58,038 nucleotides of DNA from Lewinellaceae bacterium (lineage in GTDB: Bacteria > Bacteroidota > Bacteroidia > Chitinophagales > Saprospiraceae): NCBI GenBank assembly GCA_016708875.1, contig JADJFA010000030.1:1-58038 (forward strand), read 5' to 3'. Of this stretch, positions 29,629 through 37,333 are shown in pieces; within the stretch, counting starts at the first letter, position 1, and each line of letters starts with the position of its first letter. A program made the translations under genes and the position numbers. Below the pieces are notes generated by a model. It searched no databases. It was not told the DNA's origin and saw nothing but the letters and a program-made list of their open reading frames with translations.

Positions 29629-30603
29629 ATGAAGCACCTACTCACCAAAGCCCTTTCCAATACCGCACCGATACTGCCTTTCAGGTATTGGCAATCGCTT
29701 TGGGGCGACAAACTTTTCCTGCCTTTCTACCATTTGGTGAGCGACGAATCTCCGCCCCATGTTCGCCATCTATACCCCGTTCGTACGGAGCGGCAATTCC
29801 GGGAAGACCTCGATTTTTTGCTCAAACATTTTCAACCCATTGACCTTCAAACACTTTGGGAACACGTTTTCGAAAAGCGAGCGTTTGACCGCCCAGTGTT
29901 TCACCTCTCCTTCGACGACGGGCTGCGTGAATGCCATGATCTGGTGATGCCGATTTTGCTGGAAAAGGGTATCCCGGCTACCTTCTTTCTCAACCCCGAT
30001 TTTATTGACAATCAAGGACTCATGTTCCGTTACAAAGCCAGCCTTTTAAGTGTGGCACACCTTCAAGGTGTGCCACACATCCAAAACCCATTGGCTTTGA
30101 AATACGAAAACCGCCACCTGCTCGACACTTGGGCAGAAGCCATCGGCCTCGACTTTGCGGCCTTCCTTGCCGATCAAAAACCCTACCTCAGCACTGCCCA
30201 AATCCGTGCCATGCAAGCAAAGGGCTTCACGTTTGGAGCGCATAGCCTCGACCACCCGCAGTACGGACAAATCCCGTTGAAAGAGCAAATCAGGCAAACA
30301 CTGGAGAGTCTTTCCGAAGTAAAAAGTCGTTTCGGTGTCGCGCTCAATACCTTCGCTTTTCCCTTCACCGACGATGGGGTCGGGCTGGAATTTTTCAACA
30401 CCGTTCAGGAAAAACTTGCGGAGCCACTTCTGAGTTTTGGCTCCGCTGGTGCAAAGCGCGACGAGGTGCCTACTCATTTACAACGGTTTGCAATGGAACG
30501 CACCCTTTTGCCCGCCCGAAATGTTGTCTCTGCTGAACTGGCTACAGCTGTATTGAGAAGAATGTTGGGGAGAAACATCGTTCGCAGGCAGCCCCTCGTC
30601 TGA
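29629..30603 (+). CDS. Polysaccharide deacetylase (NodB-fold)
   Basis: An intact 324-residue protein without a signal peptide. The NodB signatures are FHLSFDDGLRECHDLVMPIL (motif 1, catalytic and metal Asp) near 29910, GIPATFFLNPDFID, FTFGAHSLDHPQYGQIPLKE (motif 2, H-x-x-x-H metal site) near 30228 and TFAFPFTDDGVGLEFF (motif 3-like). Family members remove N- or O-acetyl groups from surface glycans. The segment SVAHLQGVPH (30048-30077) is encoded by a perfect 29-bp palindrome and looks like an in-frame insertion. The stop codon TGA (30601-30603) lies inside another palindrome. The GNAT-type gene 77 bp downstream in the same direction may share a transcript; both could act on envelope polysaccharide. 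Confidence 0.85.
   Translation: MKHLLTKALSNTAPILPFRYWQSLWGDKLFLPFYHLVSDESPPHVRHLYPVRTERQFREDLDFLLKHFQPIDLQTLWEHVFEKRAFDRPVFHLSFDDGLRECHDLVMPILLEKGIPATFFLNPDFIDNQGLMFRYKASLLSVAHLQGVPHIQNPLALKYENRHLLDTWAEAIGLDFAAFLADQKPYLSTAQIRAMQAKGFTFGAHSLDHPQYGQIPLKEQIRQTLESLSEVKSRFGVALNTFAFPFTDDGVGLEFFNTVQEKLAEPLLSFGSAGAKRDEVPTHLQRFAMERTLLPARNVVSAELATAVLRRMLGRNIVRRQPLV
30050..30078. repeat. Perfect 29-bp palindrome inside the deacetylase coding sequence
   Basis: Arms of 14 bp (GTGTGGCACACCTT and complement) flank a central C. It resembles the palindrome at 20158-20190 in centre (CTTCAAG) and in GTGGCAC, and is read through in frame. Confidence 0.9.
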
Positions 30604-30625
30604 CGACTCAAAGTCGTCTGACGAG
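30595..30625. repeat. Palindrome over the deacetylase stop codon
   Basis: CTCGTCTGACGACT and AGTCGTCTGACGAG pair with one mismatch around CAA. The deacetylase TGA is the TGA of the left arm. Confidence 0.85.
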
Positions 30626-30679
30626 TAGACGAGTAATATCAACATACAGTAAAGCCAAGTAGAACATCAAAGTCACCAC

Positions 30680-31783
30680 ATGACCATTACCCACCTCATC
30701 ACCAGAGAGTTAGAAAGTTTCGCAGCATCGGAAGCCTATCGCCGTATGCCTGTGCTACCCATTTCGCCGCAACGCGCTATCTCGCAAGGCCGCAACCCCC
30801 GCGCCCAGCCTGACGATGTAGTGCTCGTGCTTGCATGGTCAGAAGATGATCTGATAGGCTACCTCGGCGCTGTGCCCGATTGGTTTTATTTGGGCAAAAA
30901 CCCGCCCGAACGAATGGCCTGGCTTTCCTGCCTCTGGATCGCCCCCTCGCAGCGAGGAAAAGGTTTGGCAAAAAAACTCCTCAATACCATGATGGAAGCT
31001 TGGCAAAATCGTGTCATCCTCACAGAATTTACGCCCGAAGTCAAAAACCTGTACGACCGCTCGGAACACTTGACCGAGAGTGAGCCGATTACAGGTTTTC
31101 GGGGCTACCTGCGACCCAATTTTGCCCAAATCCTTCCGCCGAAAAAACCGTTTTTTGAAAAAATAAAACCCCTGCTGCGCGTGGCCGATGCCCTGTTAGC
31201 CATTCCCAATGTTCTCAGAATTAATCTTTTACACAGCGCAAAACTTCCTTGCCAAATCCAAAACCTCCAAGCCATTGACGACGACCTCGCCACTTTTATC
31301 AGCGAAAATCAGCAGAACGAACTCGCCCGCCGCGATAGTGCCGCACTTAATTGGATGCTCCAATATCCCTGGGTGACCGAAACCGCAACGCCCGACGACA
31401 CTGCCCGCAGATACCATTTTACCTCCACCGCCCTGGAGTTTAAAACCCTCGCGCTCCAATTATTGAACAGCGAACAACAAACCATTGGCGTTCTTGTCCT
31501 GACGCTTCGCGATGGCCACCTGCGCGTTCCGCACGCTTGGCACCCCGACGAACACTCCACCACCGTTGCCAGCGTTATCTTTGCACACGGAATTCGACTT
31601 GGCGCCAAGATGCTGACGCTCTACCATCCGCGTTTGCTGCAGTATTGCAACGAAAACAGGACTCCATTCTTTTGGAATAAGGCATTGCACCGAACTTATT
31701 TTGTGGGGAATGGTTTGTCGGAAATACTCGCCAGTCAACCCTTGGCTTTGCAAGACGGCGATGGGGATGCTGGCTTTACGTAA
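30680..31783 (+). CDS. GNAT-family acetyltransferase, two-domain
   Basis: A 367-residue intact protein. The N-terminal half is a GNAT domain: VVLVLAWSEDDLIGYLGAVP, then MAWLSCLWIAPSQRGKGLAK with the acetyl-CoA loop QRGKGLAKKLL, and FTPEVKNLYDRSEHLTESEP. The second half (NVLRINLLHSAKLPCQIQNL, ARRDSAALNWMLQYPWVTET, TALEFKTLALQLLNSEQQTI, VLVLTLRDGHLRVPHAWHPD) has the layout of a second GNAT-like fold without a clear acetyl-CoA loop. Such double-GNAT proteins occur beside polysaccharide or lipid genes in Bacteroidota, but the substrate is unknown. Its placement behind the deacetylase gene hints at glycan acetylation/deacetylation; this is inference. Confidence 0.75.
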   Translation: MTITHLITRELESFAASEAYRRMPVLPISPQRAISQGRNPRAQPDDVVLVLAWSEDDLIGYLGAVPDWFYLGKNPPERMAWLSCLWIAPSQRGKGLAKKLLNTMMEAWQNRVILTEFTPEVKNLYDRSEHLTESEPITGFRGYLRPNFAQILPPKKPFFEKIKPLLRVADALLAIPNVLRINLLHSAKLPCQIQNLQAIDDDLATFISENQQNELARRDSAALNWMLQYPWVTETATPDDTARRYHFTSTALEFKTLALQLLNSEQQTIGVLVLTLRDGHLRVPHAWHPDEHSTTVASVIFAHGIRLGAKMLTLYHPRLLQYCNENRTPFFWNKALHRTYFVGNGLSEILASQPLALQDGDGDAGFT

Positions 31784-31791
31784 CTACCAGA

Positions 31792-33783
31792 ATGTCGCCG
31801 CTATGCGGCTTTTCTATTTTTTTAAAGAATAATACTACATTGAAACCATCCGCAAAGACATTGAAATTTGGGCTGTTCGGGCTCATCTTCCTTTTTTGTG
31901 CCAACACGCTTTTGGCGCAAGACCCCGGTTCACCATCAAAAATTACCAATCAACCTTCCACTCCAAACCCTCAGCCTACAGCGCCTCTACCCGCCTCCGC
32001 CAAGGCTACGGATCAATTACCCGCCTCCGCCAAGGCTACGGCGGGTAAACAAGACACCCAAAAACTAAAAATAGAAACCGCCGCCGTCATCGAATACTTT
32101 CTGAAAAACGGTCGCGAAATCCAGAAACTCAGCGGCACCGTACGTCTTCGGCAGGAAAACACCCTCATTTACTGCGACACGGCCACGCTCGACAAGGATT
32201 TTGCCGTTTTGCGCGGAAAAGTGGTCATTGCACAGGGCGATTCTGTACGCGCCTTCGCCGATTCGGCGCATTACGATGCGGTCACTAAAATCAGCGATCT
32301 GTTTGGAGAGGTAGTATTGGTGAATGGCAAACAAGAACTTTTCACCAAACGCCTCCGCTATGACATGGGCAACAAAATCGCCACCTACACCACAGGAGCG
32401 GTTATGACCAATGGCAAAAGCCAGGTCACCAGTCGGCGCGGACACTATTTTGTGGAACAAAAAGAGGTGTATCTGAAAGGCGATGTGGTGGTGACCGACC
32501 CCGAGTTCACGATACGGACGGATACGATGACATTCAATACCGAGGCGCAGTTGGTGCGTTTTGTAGCGCCCACTTTGATAAGTCAGCGTGGGAGTAAAAT
32601 CTATACGGAGAGCGGGTTTTATGACATTACAAACGACTTTGCGGTTTTTGACCAAAACCCGCAATACGAGAAGGACGGCCAGCTCGGTCGGGCGCGAAAA
32701 ATGCGCTACGAGGGACACATCAAGGAATACACGCTCGAAGGCGACGCACACATTGAAAAACCCGCAAAGGGGGAGGTAGCAGAAGCCGATGTGATCCGCT
32801 ACAATGCTGATACTGAGAAAACTATCCTGCGCGGCAATGCCCATTTTCGCGACAGCACCCGCGACATCCAGGGCGCCGAAATCCGCTATGATACCCGCAA
32901 TAAAACCTACCAACTCACAGGCCGTGGCCGGGTAAGCGATCCGCCCAATATCATCGAAGCCGATTCGCTGGATTTCAACGACGTGCTGGGCAATGGCCTC
33001 GCGCTCGGCAGCGTGATTTGGCAGGACACCGCGAGCGACTACACGGTGCTCTCCTGGCGTATGGATTATAACAAAACATCGCAGTACCTCAACGCTTTTG
33101 GCGGTTTTGGGGAGAAAGGCGCGGGCGGCAGACCCATGATGAAAAGCCTGATTGACGGCGATACATTGTTCATGAGCTCCGATACGCTGACTTCTTTCAA
33201 ACCCGATTCAGCCAGCGATGTGCGCGAACTTTTTGCCCACCGAAATGTGCGCATTTTCAAAAGCGACTTGCAAGCAGTCTGCGATTCGCTTACGTTCAGC
33301 AGCGCGGACTCTATTTTCTGGTTTTATAAAATTGATACCCTGCCCATTATCTGGTCAGATACCTCACAGTTTTCCGGCGATACGATCAAATTATTATTGA
33401 AAAACAAGAAGTTAGACAAGCTTTGGCTGCTCCAAAACTCCATGGTCGTCAATTCCGAGGATGGTATCCTGTTCAACCAAATCAAAGGTCGAAACTCCAC
33501 TGTTTTCTTCCGCGATGATCAGGCTCGAGAGATGCTGGTGGAAGGCAATGCCCAGGCGGTTTATTACGCGGTGGACGACAAACAAGCCTACATCGGCCTC
33601 AACGAAACGGAGTGCTCCGAAATGCGGCTCTTTTTTGGCGACAACAAGGTGGAAAGCATCAAATTCTACCAGCAGCCCAGCGGTAAATTCATCCCGATGA
33701 AACAAGCGGGGAAAGACACAAAGAAATTGGATGGGTTTTTCTGGGAAAGGTTAAGGAGGCCAAGGGGATTGGGGGATTTATAA
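31792..33783 (+). CDS. OstA/LptA-like periplasmic protein
   Basis: About 650 residues. A signal peptide lies at KFGLFGLIFLFCANTLLAQ. The ATG at 31792 gives a long odd leader, and a TTG at 31840 just before KPSAKTLK is a plausible real start. A Pro/Ala-rich linker with two PASAKAT repeats follows. Then come repeated OstA/LptA beta-jellyroll units: LRQENTLIYCDTATLDKDFA, LRGKVVIAQGDSVRAFADSA, ADSAHYDAVTKISDLFGEVV, MTFNTEAQLVRFVAPTLIS, AEADVIRYNADTEKTILRGN, IEADSLDFNDVLGNGLALGS. Bacteroidota encode such OstA-like proteins of this size with weak similarity to LptA/LptD N-terminal domains, implying a role in lipopolysaccharide transport to the outer membrane. It is intact. The stop TAA is the first three bases of the following ATCCGTG inverted repeat. 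Confidence 0.82.
   Translation: MSPLCGFSIFLKNNTTLKPSAKTLKFGLFGLIFLFCANTLLAQDPGSPSKITNQPSTPNPQPTAPLPASAKATDQLPASAKATAGKQDTQKLKIETAAVIEYFLKNGREIQKLSGTVRLRQENTLIYCDTATLDKDFAVLRGKVVIAQGDSVRAFADSAHYDAVTKISDLFGEVVLVNGKQELFTKRLRYDMGNKIATYTTGAVMTNGKSQVTSRRGHYFVEQKEVYLKGDVVVTDPEFTIRTDTMTFNTEAQLVRFVAPTLISQRGSKIYTESGFYDITNDFAVFDQNPQYEKDGQLGRARKMRYEGHIKEYTLEGDAHIEKPAKGEVAEADVIRYNADTEKTILRGNAHFRDSTRDIQGAEIRYDTRNKTYQLTGRGRVSDPPNIIEADSLDFNDVLGNGLALGSVIWQDTASDYTVLSWRMDYNKTSQYLNAFGGFGEKGAGGRPMMKSLIDGDTLFMSSDTLTSFKPDSASDVRELFAHRNVRIFKSDLQAVCDSLTFSSADSIFWFYKIDTLPIIWSDTSQFSGDTIKLLLKNKKLDKLWLLQNSMVVNSEDGILFNQIKGRNSTVFFRDDQAREMLVEGNAQAVYYAVDDKQAYIGLNETECSEMRLFFGDNKVESIKFYQQPSGKFIPMKQAGKDTKKLDGFFWERLRRPRGLGDL
31989..32047. 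repeat. Two in-frame copies of an ACCCGCCTCCGCCAAGG element
   Basis: Copies at 31989-32011 and 32019-32047 are identical over 23 bp and encode PASAKAT each. The second copy ends GGCGGGTA, pairing with its own TACCCGCC start. Same peptide as in the ParE extension. Confidence 0.75.
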
Positions 33784-33868
33784 TCCGTGTCTCATCCGCG
33801 TCATCCGTGTTCCTCTACGCGTAGTGGGCCACGGATCACACGGATGGGACACGGATTTTCACGGATCA
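33783..33868. repeat. ATCCGTG inverted repeat between convergent genes
   Basis: ATCCGTGTCTCATCCGCGTC and its approximate complement (arms 33783-33809 and 33830-33856, about four mismatches) enclose a loop with CTACGCGTAG. The OstA-like gene stops at TAATCCGTG and the TolC-family gene, from the other side, stops at TGATCCGTG. The element therefore fills the space between the two stop codons exactly and likely acts as a two-way terminator. Confidence 0.8.
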
Positions 33869-35191
33869 AAGTTCTCCGGCCAACAACCTCAATCGAATCT
33901 CTGCCGCCTTCAAATTATACAGCACCAAATCCCTGCGCGACAAGGCTTGCTCCAGCGAGTTTTGGGCAATTTGCGGCTCCAAACCATTCGTAGTGCCCAC
34001 CCGAAAACGCTCCGTGCTCACATTTAGGTTTTCACGTGCAATGCGCACATTTTCTTCTTCCAGACCCAGAATTTGCTGTTGACTTAGGTAGGTGGCCAGT
34101 TGATTGTCCAATTCAGTTTCGAGCTGAAGTCTTTGATTGTCAAGCAGAAAGGTGGATTGTTGAGCTGCAAGTTGGGCTACTTCTACTTGCCTTTTGAAAT
34201 TGCCTCCGGCATAAATGGGCACCACCAATCCTACACCTACGGTCAAACCTGCTTGCGTGTTACTCAGGGTAAAGCCTGCGCCATTGTCCGATCGGACGGC
34301 ATTGAGTTGGCCATTACCCGTGAGCCGTGGTCTGCCGAGTGCTCGGTTTTCGTCCACTACCAATGCTGCGATTTCCATTGATTTTTGAAGGGACAACAGG
34401 CTGGGGTTATTGGCTAAAATTTTCTGTACTAAGTCATTGCGCTGAGGAGCGTAAGAAGTTGCCAGCGTTTCGTCCACATTGAATGCCGTTTCAGGCGGGC
34501 GCACGAGCAAGCGGTTGAGGAGGCGTTTGGAATTGGCTGTGAGGGCCTGTTGCAGAACAAGGTCCGCACGGCGCTGGTTGAGGTCAATTCGGGCTTGCAG
34601 GGCATCTGTTTGGGCCGCAAAGCCTGCTGCCAGCCGAGCCTCCGCGATGCGCAGCCGCTCCTCGTTGAGCAGGATCACCTCAGCCAAGGCTCGCTCCTGT
34701 AGCCTCCCACGCACGATGTCGTAATAGCCTTGGAGCACGGATGCTGTGGTTTGTTGCACCGTGATTTGAAGATTGCTTTGGCCGAGCGATTCCAATTCTC
34801 CCAATCTCTTTTTGGTGATTTGCATTCTCCGCCCGTCGAAGAGGGTCCAGGAAAGTTGCACCCCTGCGTTTGCATTGTTGAAGGGGGCGCCTGCTTCCTT
34901 GAACTCGGTGCCATTCGCCAGTTTTTGCTGGAAAGCGCTGAGGGTGAAGTTCTCATTGGCCACGAAATTCACGGTTGGGAGCATCCCTGCATTGCCTTTG
35001 GTATTGTTGAGTCGTGCTATGTCAGCATCGGCCTGGCTGATGCGGATGTCGTAATTGGCCTCCAAGGCGATGCGGACGGCCTCCTCGGGAGTGAGTAGTG
35101 GGGCGCTGGGGTTTTGGGCGAATGTAGGGGTGTTTATGAATGTACCCACCGCCAAAGCTATAGCGGCGAAACAAAAGGAGTGTTTTTTCAT
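33866..35191 (-). CDS. TolC-family outer-membrane efflux protein
   Basis: Minus-strand ATG at 35191 starts MKKHSFCFAAIALAVGTF, a signal peptide ending near TFAQ. The protein (about 441 residues, intact) has two copies of the TolC helical hairpin: LTPEEAVRIALEANYDIRIS, QADADIARLNNTKGNAGMLP and RRMQITKKRLGELESLGQSN, then LAQ-like NNPSLLSLQKSMEIAALVVD and LQLETELDNQLATYLSQQQI, ENVRIARENLNVSTERFRVG, then TTNGLEPQIAQNSLEQALSR. TolC trimers form the outer-membrane exit duct of RND or ABC efflux pumps. No pump or adaptor gene is next to it, so the partner is elsewhere. An upstream in-frame ATG (35206) would add five residues and is less likely. Confidence 0.92.
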   Translation of the reverse strand: MKKHSFCFAAIALAVGTFINTPTFAQNPSAPLLTPEEAVRIALEANYDIRISQADADIARLNNTKGNAGMLPTVNFVANENFTLSAFQQKLANGTEFKEAGAPFNNANAGVQLSWTLFDGRRMQITKKRLGELESLGQSNLQITVQQTTASVLQGYYDIVRGRLQERALAEVILLNEERLRIAEARLAAGFAAQTDALQARIDLNQRRADLVLQQALTANSKRLLNRLLVRPPETAFNVDETLATSYAPQRNDLVQKILANNPSLLSLQKSMEIAALVVDENRALGRPRLTGNGQLNAVRSDNGAGFTLSNTQAGLTVGVGLVVPIYAGGNFKRQVEVAQLAAQQSTFLLDNQRLQLETELDNQLATYLSQQQILGLEEENVRIARENLNVSTERFRVGTTNGLEPQIAQNSLEQALSRRDLVLYNLKAAEIRLRLLAGEL

Positions 35192-35302
35192 GGGATAAAA
35201 GTACACATCAAGAAATAGTGTTGATACCTGATAACTCTTGGGCGACGCAATTGTTTTTTGAATATGATCAGGTAAAGCGCCAGGCTTAGGCTATAAAACA
35301 AA

Positions 35303-35328
35303 AAAGCCTTCCTGTATAGGAAGGCTTT
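35303..35328 (-). terminator. Rho-independent terminator of tRNA-Val
   Basis: AAAGCCTTCC pairs with GGAAGGCTTT around TGTATA; on the minus strand it is followed by TTTTTG. It begins two bases after the tRNA 3' end. Confidence 0.85.
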
Positions 35329-35329
35329 G

Positions 35330-35404
35330 TGGGCACAGAAGGACTCGAACCTCCGACTTGCTGCTTGTAAGGCAGCCACTCTGAACCAACTGAGTTATGC
35401 GCCC
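35330..35404 (-). tRNA. tRNA-Val (anticodon UAC)
   Basis: A 75-nt cloverleaf on the minus strand. The acceptor GGGCGCA pairs with TGTGCCC (one G-T) plus discriminator A. The D arm is ACTC/GAGT. The anticodon stem GCTGC/GCAGC encloses loop CTTACAA with anticodon TAC at loop positions 3-5. The T arm is GGAGG-TTCGAGT-CCTTC. The 3' CCA is not encoded, as is usual in Bacteroidota. Confidence 0.93.
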
Positions 35405-35511
35405 TTTGCTAAATGCGGACGCAAATGTCTGACGATAAGTTTGAAATACCAAACAGTTTTGTCAGAAATATTAAATTTCTAACTCAAAACTTTTTTACCC
35501 TATTAACTTCC

Positions 35512-35805
35512 TTACCCACCCTTCGCATCAAAATACGTTTTCAAATCGCGGTAAAAATCCTCAAACGCAGCCATGCCTTGCGGGGTAAGGCGGCAGAGCG
35601 TTAGCGGGTAGTTGTTGCGGAAAGTTTTCTCCATTACAATGTAACCGGCTTCTTGCAGCTTGCTCAATTGCGCGCTGAGGTTGCCAGCGGTTGCATCGGT
35701 CTTTTCTTTCAGCACATTGAACTCTGCCTCTTGCGCAACCATGAGGTACGACATAATGGCCAGGCGGAGTTGCGACAAGAGTAGTGGATCAAGGTCTTGG
35801 TACAT
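35512..35805 (-). CDS. Winged-helix transcriptional regulator (HTH_34-like)
   Basis: A 98-residue protein starting MYQDLDPLLLSQLRLAIMSY. It continues LMVAQEAEFNVLKEKTDATA, GNLSAQLSKLQEAGYIVMEK, TFRNNYPLTLCRLTPQGMAA, FEDFYRDLKTYFD, the complete winged helix-turn-helix of the small ArsR/MarR-like family (PF13601). The recognition helix is TAGNLSAQLSKLQEAG. Such regulators are commonly paired with a small membrane protein, as here: the start codon lies 17 bp inside the upstream membrane-protein gene, implying translational coupling and joint regulation. The signal is unknown. An upstream extension to 35856 in frame is rejected because it has no family similarity. Confidence 0.88.
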   Translation of the reverse strand: MYQDLDPLLLSQLRLAIMSYLMVAQEAEFNVLKEKTDATAGNLSAQLSKLQEAGYIVMEKTFRNNYPLTLCRLTPQGMAAFEDFYRDLKTYFDAKGG

Positions 35806-36388
35806 TGCTTTCTCGCATTTGATGGTTGAGCAGATAGCCGGGAAGCAGGTAGCCAAATACAGCGGAAGCAGCCTGTACCAGCAAGTGTTGTTCGGGAGAT
35901 AGAAAAAGACACCAGAGTGCGCCTGCCCATATAGCTGCTGCGCCGAAAACCAGGGGTTTGAAACTCAAGATTATTCCGGACATAAAAGTCGCGAACCCTG
36001 TAAGCACCAAAATAATAGGCACGGGGGAAAAGCCGCTTTTGGCTGCCAAGGGAATAGCAAGTCCCATAGAGATGCCGTATCCCAGCCATATCATGCCATA
36101 CATTTGATGAAAGAGATTTGGGGCCTGGATTTGTTTACCGCGGCGCCATTCCCGAATAAGGGCTGCCGGCATGCCGATCACGACCATTACGGCCCATGCT
36201 ATTTCGGGGTTTGGGTGCAATCGGTTCACAAGTAAATACCAGTGTGCCGCGCTGGCCAATACTACCAGCCAGCCCCAAAGCAAAAAGTGGAAGCCATTGT
36301 CTCGAAAAGAACGCTTGGCAAGGTCAATGGTATTTCGGATTACGCGAAGGCTTTCTTGCGGTGAAAGTGCTTTTTCAGTCTGTTCCAT
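35789..36388 (-). CDS. Multi-pass membrane protein coupled to the winged-helix regulator
   Basis: About 199 residues from ATG at 36388: MEQTEKALSPQESLRVIRNT, IDLAKRSFRDNGFHFLLWGW. Then come five hydrophobic spans (FHFLLWGWLVVLASAAHWYL, AWAVMVVIGMPAALI, MIWLGYGISMGLAIPLAA, PVPIILVLTGFATFMSGIIL, FGAAAIWAGALWCLF) and LVQAASAVFGYLLPGYLLNH. The N-terminal amphipathic segment and helix pattern match small Bacteroidota membrane proteins found upstream of HTH_34 regulators. The function is unknown; I would guess an anti-regulator or membrane sensor, without direct evidence. It is intact. Confidence 0.8.
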   Translation of the reverse strand: MEQTEKALSPQESLRVIRNTIDLAKRSFRDNGFHFLLWGWLVVLASAAHWYLLVNRLHPNPEIAWAVMVVIGMPAALIREWRRGKQIQAPNLFHQMYGMIWLGYGISMGLAIPLAAKSGFSPVPIILVLTGFATFMSGIILSFKPLVFGAAAIWAGALWCLFLSPEQHLLVQAASAVFGYLLPGYLLNHQMRESNVPRP

Positions 36389-36526
36389 GTTAGGATAAGG
36401 TTTGGTTTGAAAAATAAATCGAGACAAAAGTATAGACTAGTTTATGTTTTAAACTAAATTTTCGATAAAAAATTTATTCCATCAGATTAATGGCGGAAAC
36501 TCTGGGAAAAAGAGGTTTAAAATCAT

Positions 36527-36534
36527 TAACTTTG
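36527..36534 (+). promoter_or_regulatory. Candidate -7 element of radC (TAACTTTG)
   Basis: It matches TAnnTTTG and lies 21 bp before the radC ATG, so the mRNA would have a very short leader. The -33 box is poorly conserved (TCTG at 36501). Confidence 0.4.
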
Positions 36535-36554
36535 TTGAAAACCATCACCCTGCA

Positions 36555-37253
36555 ATGTCAAACGAAACTAGTTACCGCTCCATCAACGCCTGGGCCGAAG
36601 AAGACCGCCCGCGTGAAAAAATGCTCCTCAAGGGCTATCAATCCCTTTCTGATGCTGAATTGATTGCCATATTGCTCGGTTCCGGCAGCATCGGAATAAG
36701 TGCTGTAAGCCTCGCACAAGAAATTCTGGCTTCCGTGGAAAACAACCTCCACGAACTTGGCAAACGCTCCCTCAAGGAACTCCAACGCTTCAAAGGCGTT
36801 GGAGAAGCCAAAGCCATTAGCATTGCAGCTGCACTCGAGCTGGGTCGTCGCCGTCAGATTTCTGACCTTCGCGAACGTCCCAAAATCGGGTCAAGCCGCG
36901 ATGCATTCAAGGTCATTGCTCCATTTTTGACCGACCTTCATCATGAAGAGTTTTGGCTGCTTTTGTTGAACAAGGCTTGCGAGGTTGTAGCCCGGGAAAA
37001 ACTGAGCACTGGAGGTTCGGCAGGCACCGTGGCCGATGTGAAATTAGCCTTCAAAATGGCCCTGGACGCCCGCGCTTCGGCCATCATTGCAGTACACAAT
37101 CACCCTTCCGGAAATTTGAAGCCCAGCGATGCAGATATGGATTTGACAAAAAAATTGAAGGAGGCTGGCAAAATTCTCGACCTTCCATTGCTCGACCACT
37201 TAATTGTTTCAGAAAGAGGATATTATAGTTTTGCAGATGAAGGCGCAATTTGA
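36555..37253 (+). CDS. radC: RadC-family DNA repair-associated protein
   Basis: An intact 232-residue protein. The N-terminal helix-hairpin-helix part reads DRPREKMLLKGYQSLSDAEL, IAILLGSGSIGISAVSLAQE, LKELQRFKGVGEAKAISIAA. The C-terminal JAB/MPN domain has the metal-binding motif AVHNHPSGNLKPSDADMDLT (H-x-H...S-x(9)-D) preceded by SAGTVADVKLAFKMALDARA and followed by DHLIVSERGYYSFADEGAI. RadC proteins are widespread; the original repair assignment is doubtful, and the metalloprotease-like fold has no agreed substrate. The gene is divergent from the membrane-protein/regulator pair, with about 166 bp between. Confidence 0.95.
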   Translation: MSNETSYRSINAWAEEDRPREKMLLKGYQSLSDAELIAILLGSGSIGISAVSLAQEILASVENNLHELGKRSLKELQRFKGVGEAKAISIAAALELGRRRQISDLRERPKIGSSRDAFKVIAPFLTDLHHEEFWLLLLNKACEVVAREKLSTGGSAGTVADVKLAFKMALDARASAIIAVHNHPSGNLKPSDADMDLTKKLKEAGKILDLPLLDHLIVSERGYYSFADEGAI

Positions 37254-37333
37254 GTATTTTGCAGAATGCTGCCACCTTGCGCAAACCGATTTGTCTTTTT
37301 GGACATTTCACCAACTTAACAACAGCAGTGCTT

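Noticed and set aside
35330..35404. tRNA-Thr from the tgcttgtaag pattern on the plus strand
   Set aside because: The cloverleaf is on the minus strand; the seven-base loop CTTACAA gives anticodon UAC, which is valine.
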